Part shown: piece after piece, positions 17,504 through 26,692 of the stretch
Layout of the letters: each line of letters begins with the position of its first letter
Position numbering within the stretch: the stretch's first letter is position 1
The notes under the pieces: model-generated
Seen by the model: only the letters and a program-made list of their open reading frames with translations
Databases searched by the model: none
What the model was told of the DNA's origin: nothing
NCBI GenBank assembly: GCA_947449695.1
Contig: CANFST010000005.1
Location: 29,108-93,107, forward strand
DNA length: 64,000 nt
Direction: 5' to 3'
DNA from: Chitinophagales bacterium
GTDB taxonomy: Bacteria; Bacteroidota; Bacteroidia; Chitinophagales; CAIODY01
Translations under genes and position numbers: made by a program

Positions 17504-20500
17504 TTATTTATCTAAAGTATCCTTCTTAATTCTGTTTTCGCTTTGCTCTAAACTCATCACCGATTTTAATTTTTCATCCGCCAAACTCAATATGGTAGCA
17601 TCTTTGGTGCTTTCTTTCAATGTTTCTAAAGTTGCCCGAGCTTGAAAATATTGTTTCTGTGCCATATACACATCACTCAACAGCAACAACGATTTCCAAA
17701 CCCAATTATCATAAGCTGGCGTTTGGTTGATAATGTCAAAACACAACTTTTCGGCATCATCAGTTTTGTTATTTTTCAAAGCAATAGTTGCCAATAAATA
17801 TTTTGCTTCCGCTGCTTTTTCGTTGTTAATTTTTAAAGAAGATTTCAAATGTTTTTCAGCATCAGTAAAATTGTTGTCAGCAAACTCTAATTTACCAAGA
17901 TAAAAGTTAGCTTCTGTCAAATCCTCATCGGTAGCTGATTCAGCGGAGATTAATTTTTCAGAGTAAGTTTTACAAACATCAATTTTATTGATTAAAAAAG
18001 ATGAACGCATTGCACCTCTAATTCCATCCATCTGATTGGTTTTGTAACTTGATTCATCTGCCAAGCGTTGAAAATAAACCAACGATTTGGTATAGTTTTT
18101 TGTTTTGTAAAACGCTAAATAGCTGCTGCGAACCAAACTTTTTTCGGTGTATTTATTGGTGTTCTGATTTGCTACTGCTTCATATTTTTCCAATGCTTCA
18201 CCCCACATTTGTTTTTTGAAATAACAATCAGCTAATAAATAATTTGCTTGCAATTGAAAATATCCCTTCGGAAATTTGCTTAAATAAATTTCAAAATCTC
18301 TTGTGGCATCATCTAGTTTCTGATTTTGATAATTATTTTCTGCACCTTGAAACGTAATAGAATCAATAGTTGAAGCCGAAAGTTGTGCATCTGGTGTTTG
18401 TGTTAAATAATCTAAAAACGTTTTGGTATCGCCTTTTTCCACATACACATTTTTTAACGCTTGCAATGCTTCACTTGCTTCATTACTCTTTGGATAATCA
18501 GCCACTATAGCTCGATACAATGCAATTGCTGAATCGGGTTGGTTGGTTTGAATTTTCACTAAAGCTAGTTGCAATCTCGATTTTTTGAAGTAAGGGCTTT
18601 TTGAAAAACTGCTAATAATTTTTTGATAAGCCTTTGCTGCCTCATCAAATTTTTCCTGATTAAAATAAGTATTTCCAATTTCAAATTGAGCATCATCAGC
18701 ATAAATTGATTTTGGAAATTTGTCGCCAATCGCTTGCAGAGAGCTGATTTTCGTGGCATCATCATTGGTTAAGCCATAAATAATTCCTTTTTGATAATAA
18801 GCGTAATCAGCACCGCTGCTGTTGGTTTTTATCACATCATCATAATTCAAAACTGCTTTTTCATAATCGCGAAGTGTGAAATAGCAATCCGCAGTTCTAA
18901 GTGAAGCATCAGCAGCCATACGATTTTTAATGCCTGATGCCAAATTACAATTTTTAAAATAAGGCAATGCTTGTTTGTAATTTTGTTGCTTCAAATGACA
19001 GTATGCAATATTGTAATTTGCGGCTTTCATGGTTACTCCGTCAGGCAATTTTGTACAAATCTTTTCAAACTCCTCAAACTTACTGTAATCACTTATCGCC
19101 TCTTTGTAATGTGCATTTTTAAAATCAATTTCACCTTTCCAAAAATAACTGCCAGCCTCTAAATTATTATCCAAAGCATAGTTCAGCGAATTGTCAAACA
19201 TTTTTTCGGAAGCAGAAAAACTTTTATCATTAAATAATTCGACCGCTCGATTGTAAGAAATTACCTGCGCTGCTTGTTGCAATCGTGGCGATTTTTCTTT
19301 GATGGCAGCAATCATATTCCATGCTTCGCGATAATTATTGGTCGCCAAATATGCGTTGGTCAAAGTGATTCGAGCATCTTCTAAATTTTTTGATTGCGGA
19401 AATTGCTTTACAAAATCATTTAACTCATTAATGGCAATTTGCTGTAAACCTTGTTCGTAAGCCAGCTTAGCAGCGCCCAATGATGCAATTTCACACAACT
19501 CGTTATCAAATTTCATTTTTGAAACTCTTAAAAAAGCGTTTCTAGCTTCCTCTTTTTTATTGGTTTTCAAAAAACAATCTGCCAATAAGTACATAGCATA
19601 TTGCCCCAATGAATCATTTTCATTGTCTAACTCTTTCAGATTAGAAACCGCATCTGCAAGGGCTTGTGTTTGATATTGTGCATAAGCTAATTGATAAAAA
19701 TCCTTCGGATACATTTTCTTATTGGCTTTGGCATTGCTTTCTAAAAATGGCAAAGCCAAGGCAAAATTTTTCTTCATGAAATAGGATTGCCCAACCAAAT
19801 TTTGCAATTCATTTTTGAACAACAAATTTCGTTTTTCCAACTGCAATGGTGCATAAGCCAACACAGCATCATATTTTTTTTGAGCGAAATAAGCTTCCGA
19901 TAAATAATACGGAATTACATTTTCATACATACTGGCTTGTGCAGCTTTTTCAAAATGTTTTTCAGCTGTTGAATAATCTTTATTATTCAAGGCAATGAAG
20001 CCTGCATAATAGTTTGCAGGGTAGTAGTATTTATTTTGCGAAGCAGTAAGCGTCGAAAAAAGCGGCAATGCTTTATCTAGTTTTTTGGTAAAAAAATAAG
20101 CATAAGCCAAATAAAATTTTGAGTTGGAAATTTCTTCTTGCTTCAATTCGCTGTGGTCAACATCTTCTAAATAAGTGATCACATCTTTGTATTTATTTTG
20201 TTTGAAATTTAGTTTTCCTAATTCATATTTTGCATCATTGTCTCGTGTGTTAGTAGAAAAAATTTGTAAAAAATCTTGCATCATTTTTTCACCTTGAGGT
20301 TCATCTAACTCAATTGCGCAAAGGGCTGCAAAGAATTGAGCTTCGGTATGAATTTGCTGAAAACGATTATTGCCATAGTATGGAAATTGCTGTAACACTT
20401 GATTGAATTCATTTTGTGCTGCTTTGTATTGTTGATGTTCCATTAACTCAACTCCTTTGTTGAACGACGAAAAACTGTAGGCAAAAGTTTGTGTTTCTTG

Positions 20501-20569
20501 TCCAAAACAATGAATAGCGTAGTGTGAGAATAGAATTGAAAAAACGATCCCGATTATTTTTTTTGCCAT
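17504..20569 (-). CDS. Exported tetratricopeptide-repeat protein
   Basis: A 1021-residue periplasmic protein. An N-terminal signal segment of about 23 residues (IIGIVFSILFSHYAIHCFGQ) is followed by TPR motifs over nearly the whole length, recognisable from repeated A-x-Y-x-x-G/A and YxxAxxxF/Y patterns such as YKDVITYLEDV, YKQALPYFKNC, YEKAVLNYDDVI and FDEAAKAYQKIISSF. The alpha-helical array ends in a charged tail. TPR scaffolds of this size in Bacteroidota often accompany outer-membrane assembly or secretion partners; here the immediate partner is the TonB-receptor-like barrel 41 bp downstream. Its function is unknown. Confidence 0.85.
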   Translation of the reverse strand: MAKKIIGIVFSILFSHYAIHCFGQETQTFAYSFSSFNKGVELMEHQQYKAAQNEFNQVLQQFPYYGNNRFQQIHTEAQFFAALCAIELDEPQGEKMMQDFLQIFSTNTRDNDAKYELGKLNFKQNKYKDVITYLEDVDHSELKQEEISNSKFYLAYAYFFTKKLDKALPLFSTLTASQNKYYYPANYYAGFIALNNKDYSTAEKHFEKAAQASMYENVIPYYLSEAYFAQKKYDAVLAYAPLQLEKRNLLFKNELQNLVGQSYFMKKNFALALPFLESNAKANKKMYPKDFYQLAYAQYQTQALADAVSNLKELDNENDSLGQYAMYLLADCFLKTNKKEEARNAFLRVSKMKFDNELCEIASLGAAKLAYEQGLQQIAINELNDFVKQFPQSKNLEDARITLTNAYLATNNYREAWNMIAAIKEKSPRLQQAAQVISYNRAVELFNDKSFSASEKMFDNSLNYALDNNLEAGSYFWKGEIDFKNAHYKEAISDYSKFEEFEKICTKLPDGVTMKAANYNIAYCHLKQQNYKQALPYFKNCNLASGIKNRMAADASLRTADCYFTLRDYEKAVLNYDDVIKTNSSGADYAYYQKGIIYGLTNDDATKISSLQAIGDKFPKSIYADDAQFEIGNTYFNQEKFDEAAKAYQKIISSFSKSPYFKKSRLQLALVKIQTNQPDSAIALYRAIVADYPKSNEASEALQALKNVYVEKGDTKTFLDYLTQTPDAQLSASTIDSITFQGAENNYQNQKLDDATRDFEIYLSKFPKGYFQLQANYLLADCYFKKQMWGEALEKYEAVANQNTNKYTEKSLVRSSYLAFYKTKNYTKSLVYFQRLADESSYKTNQMDGIRGAMRSSFLINKIDVCKTYSEKLISAESATDEDLTEANFYLGKLEFADNNFTDAEKHLKSSLKINNEKAAEAKYLLATIALKNNKTDDAEKLCFDIINQTPAYDNWVWKSLLLLSDVYMAQKQYFQARATLETLKESTKDATILSLADEKLKSVMSLEQSENRIKKDTLDK

Positions 20570-20823
20570 AATTTTTTACTAACGAAATATTGCTTACGAA
20601 ATTATGTAAATGCTTTTCGGCAAAGGATTTCAATAGTTAAGAGTTGTAAACAAAAATGTTTTTATTGTAGAAATGTTTGTACATCATAATTTACAGTGAT
20701 GCAACATTTTGTAAACTACGGTGGTCATTATTGTAGCTTTTCCACTTTTCTTTTTGTTATTGTTTTAGTAAAATCTTTAATTTTTAAAAATCTGATTTTT
20801 AAAATTTGTAAAAATATTCTGCC

Positions 20824-21276
20824 ATGAAAAGTGTAAGATTTATTTTCGCCGTTGTTGCTGTAATTGCTACTATCTATTTTGGCTATGGATACATTAAAAT
20901 TGATGCGAATTAGCCTTGGACAAAACAAGAAGTAATAAAGCCAAAAGAATTGATGAAGTTATTAGGTAATAAAAGCGCTTTGCAACCTTTGATTTTGAAT
21001 ATCGGATTTGCAGGAAATATTAAAAATGCAGTTGAAATTGGGGCTGCAAATGATGTAGCTGGAATTGAAAAATTAAAAAATAAATTACAAAATGTTCCAA
21101 GAAACAAATTGATAGTTTTTTATTGTGGATGTTGTCCTTACAATCATTGCCCCAACGTTCGTCCGGCTTTTAAACTTTTAAAGGAAATGCAATTTAGCAA
21201 TTTTAAATTATTGGATCTGCCAGAAAATTTAAAAGTAAATTGGATAAATGAAGGTGGTGATATGGCTGCTAAATAA
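20824..21276 (+). pseudogene. Exported rhodanese-like protein gene interrupted by in-frame TAG
   Basis: From ATG 20824 the frame encodes a signal peptide (VRFIFAVVAVIATIYFG) and then, at 20911-20913, an amber TAG. The same frame continues without interruption to TAA at 21276 and encodes a rhodanese-like domain of about 115 residues containing CGCCPYNHCPNVRPA, the cysteine-rich motif of a Bacteroidota rhodanese-like family. Without the TAG the gene would give about 150 residues: one exported protein. A single CAG to TAG change would explain it, because a Gln there (DAN-Q-PWTKQEV) reads naturally. Alternatives are a sequencing error, or translation restarting at TTG 20950 or ATG 20953 to give a cytoplasmic fragment. 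It is followed by HAAO on the same strand. Confidence 0.75.
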
Positions 21277-21354
21277 TTTCAAAATTTATTTAAATCAATT
21301 GTTTAGGAATATTTGATAAATATTTCAAACTTTGTTTCAATTAAAAATAATCGC

Positions 21355-21882
21355 ATGATTCGAGCGCCTTTCAACTTGCAAAAATGGATTGATGAAAATC
21401 GTCATTTACTTAAGCCACCAGTTGCTAATAAAAATTTATATCCAGAAGGAACTGATTTTATTGTGATGATTGTTGGCGGGCCAAATGCCCGAAAGGACTA
21501 TCATTACAATGAAACTGAAGAATTATTTTTTCAATTGGAAGGTGAAATTATTGTAAAAACACAGCAAGATGGAAAGTGTATTGAGAACAAATTAGGTCCT
21601 GGCGATATGTTTTTATTGCCGCCTAAAACACCACACTCTCCAGGCAGAAGCGCTGGTTCAATTGGTTTAGTGGTTGAGAAAGTGCGTAAAGGAACCAATA
21701 TGAATGATGGTCTTTTATGGTTTTGTGAAAAATGTAACAACAAATTGCATGAGGTTTATTTTAGTTCAGATAATATTGAAACAGATTTTTTACTGCACTT
21801 CAAAAATTTCTATGGTAATGAAGATTTACGCACATGTAAAAATTGTGGTCATGTGATGGAAACTGACCCTAGGTTTGTTTAA
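21355..21882 (+). CDS. nbaC: 3-hydroxyanthranilate 3,4-dioxygenase
   Basis: A cupin Fe(II) ring-cleaving dioxygenase that converts 3-hydroxyanthranilate to 2-amino-3-carboxymuconate semialdehyde in kynurenine-type tryptophan degradation. All expected iron ligands are present: H50, E56 (YHYNETEE) and H94 (PPKTPHSPG). The bacterial-type C-terminal rubredoxin-like second iron site is also present: C124/C127 and C161/C164. ATG at 21355 gives 175 residues starting MIRAPFNLQKW, matching the family length; the frame opens upstream from a TTG at 21313 but the extra 14 residues do not fit. The next enzyme of the pathway is the next gene, but a terminator lies between them. Confidence 0.95.
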   Translation: MIRAPFNLQKWIDENRHLLKPPVANKNLYPEGTDFIVMIVGGPNARKDYHYNETEELFFQLEGEIIVKTQQDGKCIENKLGPGDMFLLPPKTPHSPGRSAGSIGLVVEKVRKGTNMNDGLLWFCEKCNNKLHEVYFSSDNIETDFLLHFKNFYGNEDLRTCKNCGHVMETDPRFV

Positions 21883-21900
21883 ATAAAAAATTCTTTTTCA

Positions 21901-21941
21901 AAAAATCGCCATAGTTGCTAAAACTTAGGCGATTTTTTTTT
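21901..21941 (+). terminator. Rho-independent terminator after 3-hydroxyanthranilate dioxygenase gene
   Basis: AAAAATCGCC and GGCGATTTTT form a 10-bp inverted repeat around a 17-base loop, followed by a further run of T. It lies between the dioxygenase stop and the decarboxylase start, arguing for at least partly separate transcription of the two genes. Confidence 0.7.
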
Positions 21942-21966
21942 GAGATTTGCCAAACAATTTTTCAAA

Positions 21967-22959
21967 ATGAAAATAGACATTCACACCCATATCATGCCCA
22001 AGCATATTCCCAATTGGGCAAATAAATTTGGCTATGGTGATTTTATACATCTGCATCACGATGGATCAAAGCCTTGTTGTGCAAGGATGATGAAGGGAGA
22101 TAAATTTTTCCGTGAAGTAGAAGAAAATTGTTGGGATGGAGAAGTGAGAATAATTGATATGGAAAAACATTCGGTATCGCAACAAGTTTTGTCAACCATT
22201 CCTGTATTGTTTAATTATTGGGCGAAGCCAAAAGACACATTAGAAACTTCACGTTTTTTCAACGACCATATTGCCGAAGTTTGCAGCCGGCATAGCGATA
22301 GATTTTTTGGAATTGGCACCGTGCCTTTGCAAGAGGTTGATCTGGCAATTGCAGAGTTGGAGCGGTGTATGAAAGATTTAAAATTGAAAGGCGTTGAAAT
22401 TGGAACCAATGTGAATCAGGAAAATTTAGGCGATGCAAAATATTTTCCATTCTTTGAATCGGCTGAAAAGCTTGGTGCAGCTGTGTTTGTGCATCCTTGG
22501 GAAATGATGGGTGAAGACCATTACAAAAAATATTGGCTGCCTTGGTTGGTGGGAATGCCTGCTGAAAGTAGCCGAGCAATTTGTAGTTTGATTTTTAGCG
22601 GAACGATAGAACGCTTGCCTAATCTGCGTTTGGCGTTTGCTCATGGTGGCGGTTCGTTTCCTTATACATTTGGTAGAATTGCACATGGCTTTGATTGTCG
22701 ACCTGATTTAGTAGCAATTGATAACCCCATTCATCCAAAAAATTACATTGGTAAATTTTATTTAGATGCACTCACACATGATGCAGATTCGTTAGATTAT
22801 ATCGTTAAAATGTTTGGCGAAGATAAAATCTGCATGGGTACTGATTATCCTTTCCCCTTGGGTGAAGATATTCCTGGAGCATTAATTGAAAGCATGAATT
22901 ACAGCATAGAAGCGAAACAAAAGTTGCTGTATAAAAATGCTTTGGAGTGGTTAGGTTAA
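21967..22959 (+). CDS. nbaD: 2-amino-3-carboxymuconate-6-semialdehyde decarboxylase (ACMSD)
   Basis: An amidohydrolase-superfamily zinc decarboxylase acting on the product of the preceding dioxygenase and diverting it from quinolinate towards 2-aminomuconate. The 330-residue chain has the metal ligands H6-x-H8, H176 (FVHPWEMMG), D293 (MGTDYPFPLG) and the family's H226 in AHGGGSFPYTFGR. Spacing and length match bacterial ACMSD. ATG 21967 gives the standard MKIDIHTH start; 9 extra codons to a TTG at 21940 would run into the upstream terminator. No later-pathway genes (aminomuconate dehydrogenase or deaminase) are in the window. Confidence 0.94.
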   Translation: MKIDIHTHIMPKHIPNWANKFGYGDFIHLHHDGSKPCCARMMKGDKFFREVEENCWDGEVRIIDMEKHSVSQQVLSTIPVLFNYWAKPKDTLETSRFFNDHIAEVCSRHSDRFFGIGTVPLQEVDLAIAELERCMKDLKLKGVEIGTNVNQENLGDAKYFPFFESAEKLGAAVFVHPWEMMGEDHYKKYWLPWLVGMPAESSRAICSLIFSGTIERLPNLRLAFAHGGGSFPYTFGRIAHGFDCRPDLVAIDNPIHPKNYIGKFYLDALTHDADSLDYIVKMFGEDKICMGTDYPFPLGEDIPGALIESMNYSIEAKQKLLYKNALEWLG

Positions 22960-23038
22960 TTTATTTTTTGACATTCGCTTTTCCAACTTCATCTTTATAA
23001 CTTTACGAACTTAATAAACTTTACAAACTGAATATCCT

Positions 23039-25144
23039 TTGTTTACATTTCAATATCCTTGGTGGTTTATCATATTCTGCATTGCACTGGCGGCAATAGT
23101 TTCAACGCTTTTGTACTACAAAAACAACAATTATAGTGAACCGCTAAAATTTATTCCGAAACGAAAATATTTGTTGTGGGCTTTAAGATTTTTATCCGTT
23201 TTTTTCATCAGCGTTTTATTGCTTTCGCCATTGATAAAATCAAAATGGACTGAAACCGAAAAGCCAGTGATTTTATTTTTGAACGATAATTCTTCCTCCA
23301 TCAAAATCAAGCAAAAATCTGATGACAGCAGCGCTTTAGCACAACAATTTTCAAAATTGAAAAGTGAATTAGGCAATGATTACGATTTGAAAGAATACAC
23401 TTTTGGTGCTGCCTTACACGAAGGAGATAAAATTGACTACAAAGAAAATGCAACAAATATTTCGGATGCATTGACTGATTTATACAATCAATACAGCAAT
23501 CAAAACGTAGGCGCAGTAATACTTTCAACCGATGGCATTTTCAATCAAGGTAGTAACCCTATTTATTCTCATGGAGATTGGATGGTTCCTTTTTATACGG
23601 TTGCTTTAGGAGATACCAGTTTTCAAAAAGACGTTTTTATTGGAAAAACGTACTACAACAAAACTTGCTATTTGCATGATGAAACGCAAGTAAAAGTTGA
23701 TTTAGGTGCAAATTTTTTAAGTGGTCAGAATGTTGATGTGCAGGTAAATTTATTAAATGGAAATGAAAAGAAGCAAGTGTATGCTCACACTTACAACTGC
23801 AATGGCAACCACTTTTCAACTTCTTTTGAATTTATAGTAAATGCTGAAAAAACGGGCATTCTGCATTATCAAATCAAGGCTTCAGAAATTAAAGGCGAAA
23901 TAACTTTTAGCAACAACACACAAGATATTTATGTGGAAGTGCTAGATAGCCGTCAGAAAGTTTTAATAGTTGCCAATTCTCCACATCCTGATTTAGCTGC
24001 ATTGAAAAGCATTATTGAAAATAACAACAATTATGATTGTCAAATAAAAATGGTGGAAGAATTTTCAAATAATGATTTGAATGGTTTGAATTTGTTGATT
24101 TTACATCAATTGCCATCGAATAAATCTGTTGGACAAAATATTGCTAAAGCGGCTACCGACAAGCATTTGCCAATTGTTTTTGTTTTAGGCACTTCTTCCA
24201 ATCTGAATGGATTCAATCAACAACAAAATTTATTGAGCATCACTGGAAGTGCTGAAAACACCAATGAAGCGGTAGCTTCTTTAAACAAAGATTTCAATTC
24301 ATTTACCCTAGATGAAAAAACTACTGAAGCCTTGAAAGGCTTTCCGCCATTGTATTCTCCATTTGGTGATTATAAAACTGCCGGCTTTGCCAATGTGTTG
24401 GCTTATCAGAAAATAGGTTCGGCTGCAACACATTATCCGTTAATTGCAATGGGTGAAATGAATGGCAACAAAACTGCGGTGATTGCTGGGGAAGGCTTAT
24501 GGCGCTGGCGTTTGTACGATTTTATGCAACATCAAAATAATGATGCAACAAAAGAAATTTTGCAAAAATTGGTGCAGTTCATGGTGGTGAAAAATGATAA
24601 AAGAAATTTTAAAGCAACGCCAGCAAAAACATTGTTCAATGAAAATGAAGCCGTGAGTTTTGAAGCTTATTTATACAATGACAATTATGAACTGGTGAAT
24701 TCAACTGATGTGATGATGAATATTACTGATGAAAAAGGAAAGAATTTTTCATTCACATTTAATAAAACAGAAAAGGCTTACAGCCTGAATTGTGGCGGAT
24801 TACCGATTGGTAATTATAGTTTCGTAGCCAAAACAAATTTCAACGGTAAAGAACAAAAATCAAGTGGAATGTTTAGCGTTGTGCCATTACAACTGGAAGG
24901 ATTGAACACCATTGCGAATCATCAGATGCTGGCGACATTGAGTAAAAAAACTGGCGGACAAATGGTTTATCCTTCGCAAGCTGCTTCCATTGCTGATTTC
25001 ATAAAAAAAGCTGAAACTATTAAACCAGTAATTTATACCAATTACCGAACAACAACTTTGTTGAACTGGAAATGGCTATTCTTCATCATTTTGGCTTTGT
25101 TGACTGCTGAATGGTTTTTGAGAAAGTATTGGGGAGGGTATTAG
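23039..25144 (+). CDS. Membrane-anchored VWA-domain protein
   Basis: A 701-residue inner-membrane protein. Two transmembrane helices lie near residues 8-26 and 44-64, and a third near the C-terminus (LNWKWLFFIILALLTAEWFL). A von Willebrand A domain follows the first two: the MIDAS DxSxS is intact at D83-N-S85-S-S87, and STDGIF supplies the TDG-type segment. The remaining roughly 400 residues contain a glutamine-amidotransferase-like portion (RQKVLIVANSPHPDLAALKS) and beta-sandwich-like repeats. Such proteins are common in Bacteroidota, some near BatA-type genes; the function is unproved. TTG start at 23039 is used because no ATG precedes the first helix. Confidence 0.75.
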   Translation: MFTFQYPWWFIIFCIALAAIVSTLLYYKNNNYSEPLKFIPKRKYLLWALRFLSVFFISVLLLSPLIKSKWTETEKPVILFLNDNSSSIKIKQKSDDSSALAQQFSKLKSELGNDYDLKEYTFGAALHEGDKIDYKENATNISDALTDLYNQYSNQNVGAVILSTDGIFNQGSNPIYSHGDWMVPFYTVALGDTSFQKDVFIGKTYYNKTCYLHDETQVKVDLGANFLSGQNVDVQVNLLNGNEKKQVYAHTYNCNGNHFSTSFEFIVNAEKTGILHYQIKASEIKGEITFSNNTQDIYVEVLDSRQKVLIVANSPHPDLAALKSIIENNNNYDCQIKMVEEFSNNDLNGLNLLILHQLPSNKSVGQNIAKAATDKHLPIVFVLGTSSNLNGFNQQQNLLSITGSAENTNEAVASLNKDFNSFTLDEKTTEALKGFPPLYSPFGDYKTAGFANVLAYQKIGSAATHYPLIAMGEMNGNKTAVIAGEGLWRWRLYDFMQHQNNDATKEILQKLVQFMVVKNDKRNFKATPAKTLFNENEAVSFEAYLYNDNYELVNSTDVMMNITDEKGKNFSFTFNKTEKAYSLNCGGLPIGNYSFVAKTNFNGKEQKSSGMFSVVPLQLEGLNTIANHQMLATLSKKTGGQMVYPSQAASIADFIKKAETIKPVIYTNYRTTTLLNWKWLFFIILALLTAEWFLRKYWGGY

Positions 25145-25195
25145 GATTTGGGTTACTAATAGTTTTTCTGTAATTTTACTCAAACTAAAATAACG

Positions 25196-25888
25196 ATGAA
25201 AAAACTACTTCTTTGTTTCAATTTTCTTTCTCTTTTTATTTTAAAATCTCATGCTCAAGCTACTGAATTTAAAAATGAAGTTGGATTAGGTTTAGGTGAA
25301 CTAAGTTACTTAATGAGTAGTAATGGCAAGACTTCACCAGCTATACGATTAATGTTTTTTGAGAATAAAACGGCTGGTTCAAATTTTTACTTCTACAATG
25401 GAAATATTTTAACAACATGCACTCCGAAAATTTATTACGGAAGAATAATTAGAAACAATTTTTTAGTAAATCTGTCTTACCAATATTTCCAAAGTTTTAA
25501 TTATTCAACATCTCCGCTTTATAGCAATGATGCCCCAACAATTCTTTCCTATTCAGAATTAAATACCATTCATGAATTTATTTTGCAAGTAAATTATATT
25601 TGCTTCAAAACAAAAAAAATAGAAGGGTATGTGGGAGGCTTCGGTGGAGTTGATTTTAAAAGAACTACAACACAACAATATTTGCAGGGCTTTGATTGGG
25701 CAGGAAATAATTATGATGGCATTTACATTGATAAAAACTCATACAAAAATTATTTAGGTGGTTTTTTATTAGGAGTGAATTATAAACTATCGAAAAGAAT
25801 CAGTTTAAAGTTTGAATCTAATGTAAAAATCAATAATGATTTTTACATTAGTCCAATAAGTAGACTTTCAATTGATTATTCATTTTGA
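25196..25888 (+). CDS. Exported beta-barrel-like protein of unknown function
   Basis: A 230-residue protein with a signal peptide (MKKLLLCFNFLSLFILKSHAQ, cleavage after about residue 21) and an alternating polar/aromatic pattern ending in RLSIDYSF, as in small outer-membrane barrels. I recognise no family. It follows the VWA gene by 51 bp on the same strand and could be its downstream partner, but no functional link is visible. Confidence 0.6.
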   Translation: MKKLLLCFNFLSLFILKSHAQATEFKNEVGLGLGELSYLMSSNGKTSPAIRLMFFENKTAGSNFYFYNGNILTTCTPKIYYGRIIRNNFLVNLSYQYFQSFNYSTSPLYSNDAPTILSYSELNTIHEFILQVNYICFKTKKIEGYVGGFGGVDFKRTTTQQYLQGFDWAGNNYDGIYIDKNSYKNYLGGFLLGVNYKLSKRISLKFESNVKINNDFYISPISRLSIDYSF

Positions 25889-25951
25889 GTGTTTTTATTT
25901 TAAAAACAATTAACTGTTTCCTCTGTTTTTAATTTTCTAAAACATCAAAAA

Positions 25952-26602
25952 ATGAAAAACAAAATCGGTATTATAGGTTCAGGCATAGTTGGCGTAACAC
26001 TTGCCAATGGCTTTATTCAACATGGTTATGAAGTAATGATTGGAACTAATAATTCATCTAAACATGAAGAATTAAAAACAAAAACCAACAACAAAGCTAC
26101 TGTCGGCTCATTTGCAGAAGTGGCACAATTCGGTGAAATAATTGTGTTAGCTGTGAAAGGTGAAGCAGCATTAGAATCGCTGCAAAAAATCGGCATCGAA
26201 AATTTGCAAAACAAAACTGTGATTGATACGACCAATCCAATTGCTGCATTGCCGCCAGTAAATGGTGTTTTACAATTTACCACTTCATTGAATGAATCAA
26301 TGATGGAGCAATTGCAAGGAGCAATGCCATCTGTAAATTTTGTGAAAGCATTTAATTCGGTGGGGAGTGCATTTATGGTAAATCCTGATTTTAATGGTCA
26401 GCAACCAACCATGTTCATTTGCGGCAATAATGAAGCTGCTAAAGATGAAGTGAAAATTATTTTACAAAAATTCGGTTGGGATATTGCCGACATGGGCAAA
26501 GCCGAAGCTGCACGTGCCATTGAACCTTTGTGCATGTTGTGGTGCATTCCAGGCATGTTGCACAACCAATGGAGTCATGCATTTAAGTTGTTGAAGAAAT
26601 AA
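25952..26602 (+). CDS. NADPH-dependent F420-reductase-like dinucleotide-binding protein
   Basis: A 216-residue cytoplasmic oxidoreductase of the NADPH-dependent F420 reductase-like (COG2085) group. The Rossmann dinucleotide-binding motif is GIIGSGIVGVTLANGF at about residues 5-20. Later conserved parts are AVKG, VIDTTNP and KAFNSVGSAFMVNP. This fold also occurs in bacteria that lack F420, so the name should not be read as proof of F420 use. ATG at 25952. No operon partner is obvious. Confidence 0.78.
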   Translation: MKNKIGIIGSGIVGVTLANGFIQHGYEVMIGTNNSSKHEELKTKTNNKATVGSFAEVAQFGEIIVLAVKGEAALESLQKIGIENLQNKTVIDTTNPIAALPPVNGVLQFTTSLNESMMEQLQGAMPSVNFVKAFNSVGSAFMVNPDFNGQQPTMFICGNNEAAKDEVKIILQKFGWDIADMGKAEAARAIEPLCMLWCIPGMLHNQWSHAFKLLKK

Positions 26603-26666
26603 ATTTATCATTCTTTAAGCATTTGTTAAAACCAATCAGCAAAACCATCGGCAATTTTTTTTTAAT

Positions 26667-26674
26667 TACTTTCG
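26667..26674 (+). promoter_or_regulatory. Probable -7 element for thioredoxin-paaD pair
   Basis: TACTTTCG matches TAnnTTYG and ends 18 bases before the ATG at 26693. No clearly spaced TTG upstream. Confidence 0.35.
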
Positions 26675-26692
26675 TTAGCTAAAATTTATTGT

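Noticed and set aside
20911..20913. TAG read as pyrrolysine
   Set aside because: No pyl genes are in the window and pyrrolysine is not known from this phylum; a C-to-T change of a Gln codon is simpler.
20728..20928. Reverse-strand open frame of 66 codons
   Set aside because: It lies antisense to the start of the rhodanese-like gene and has no family resemblance or signal.
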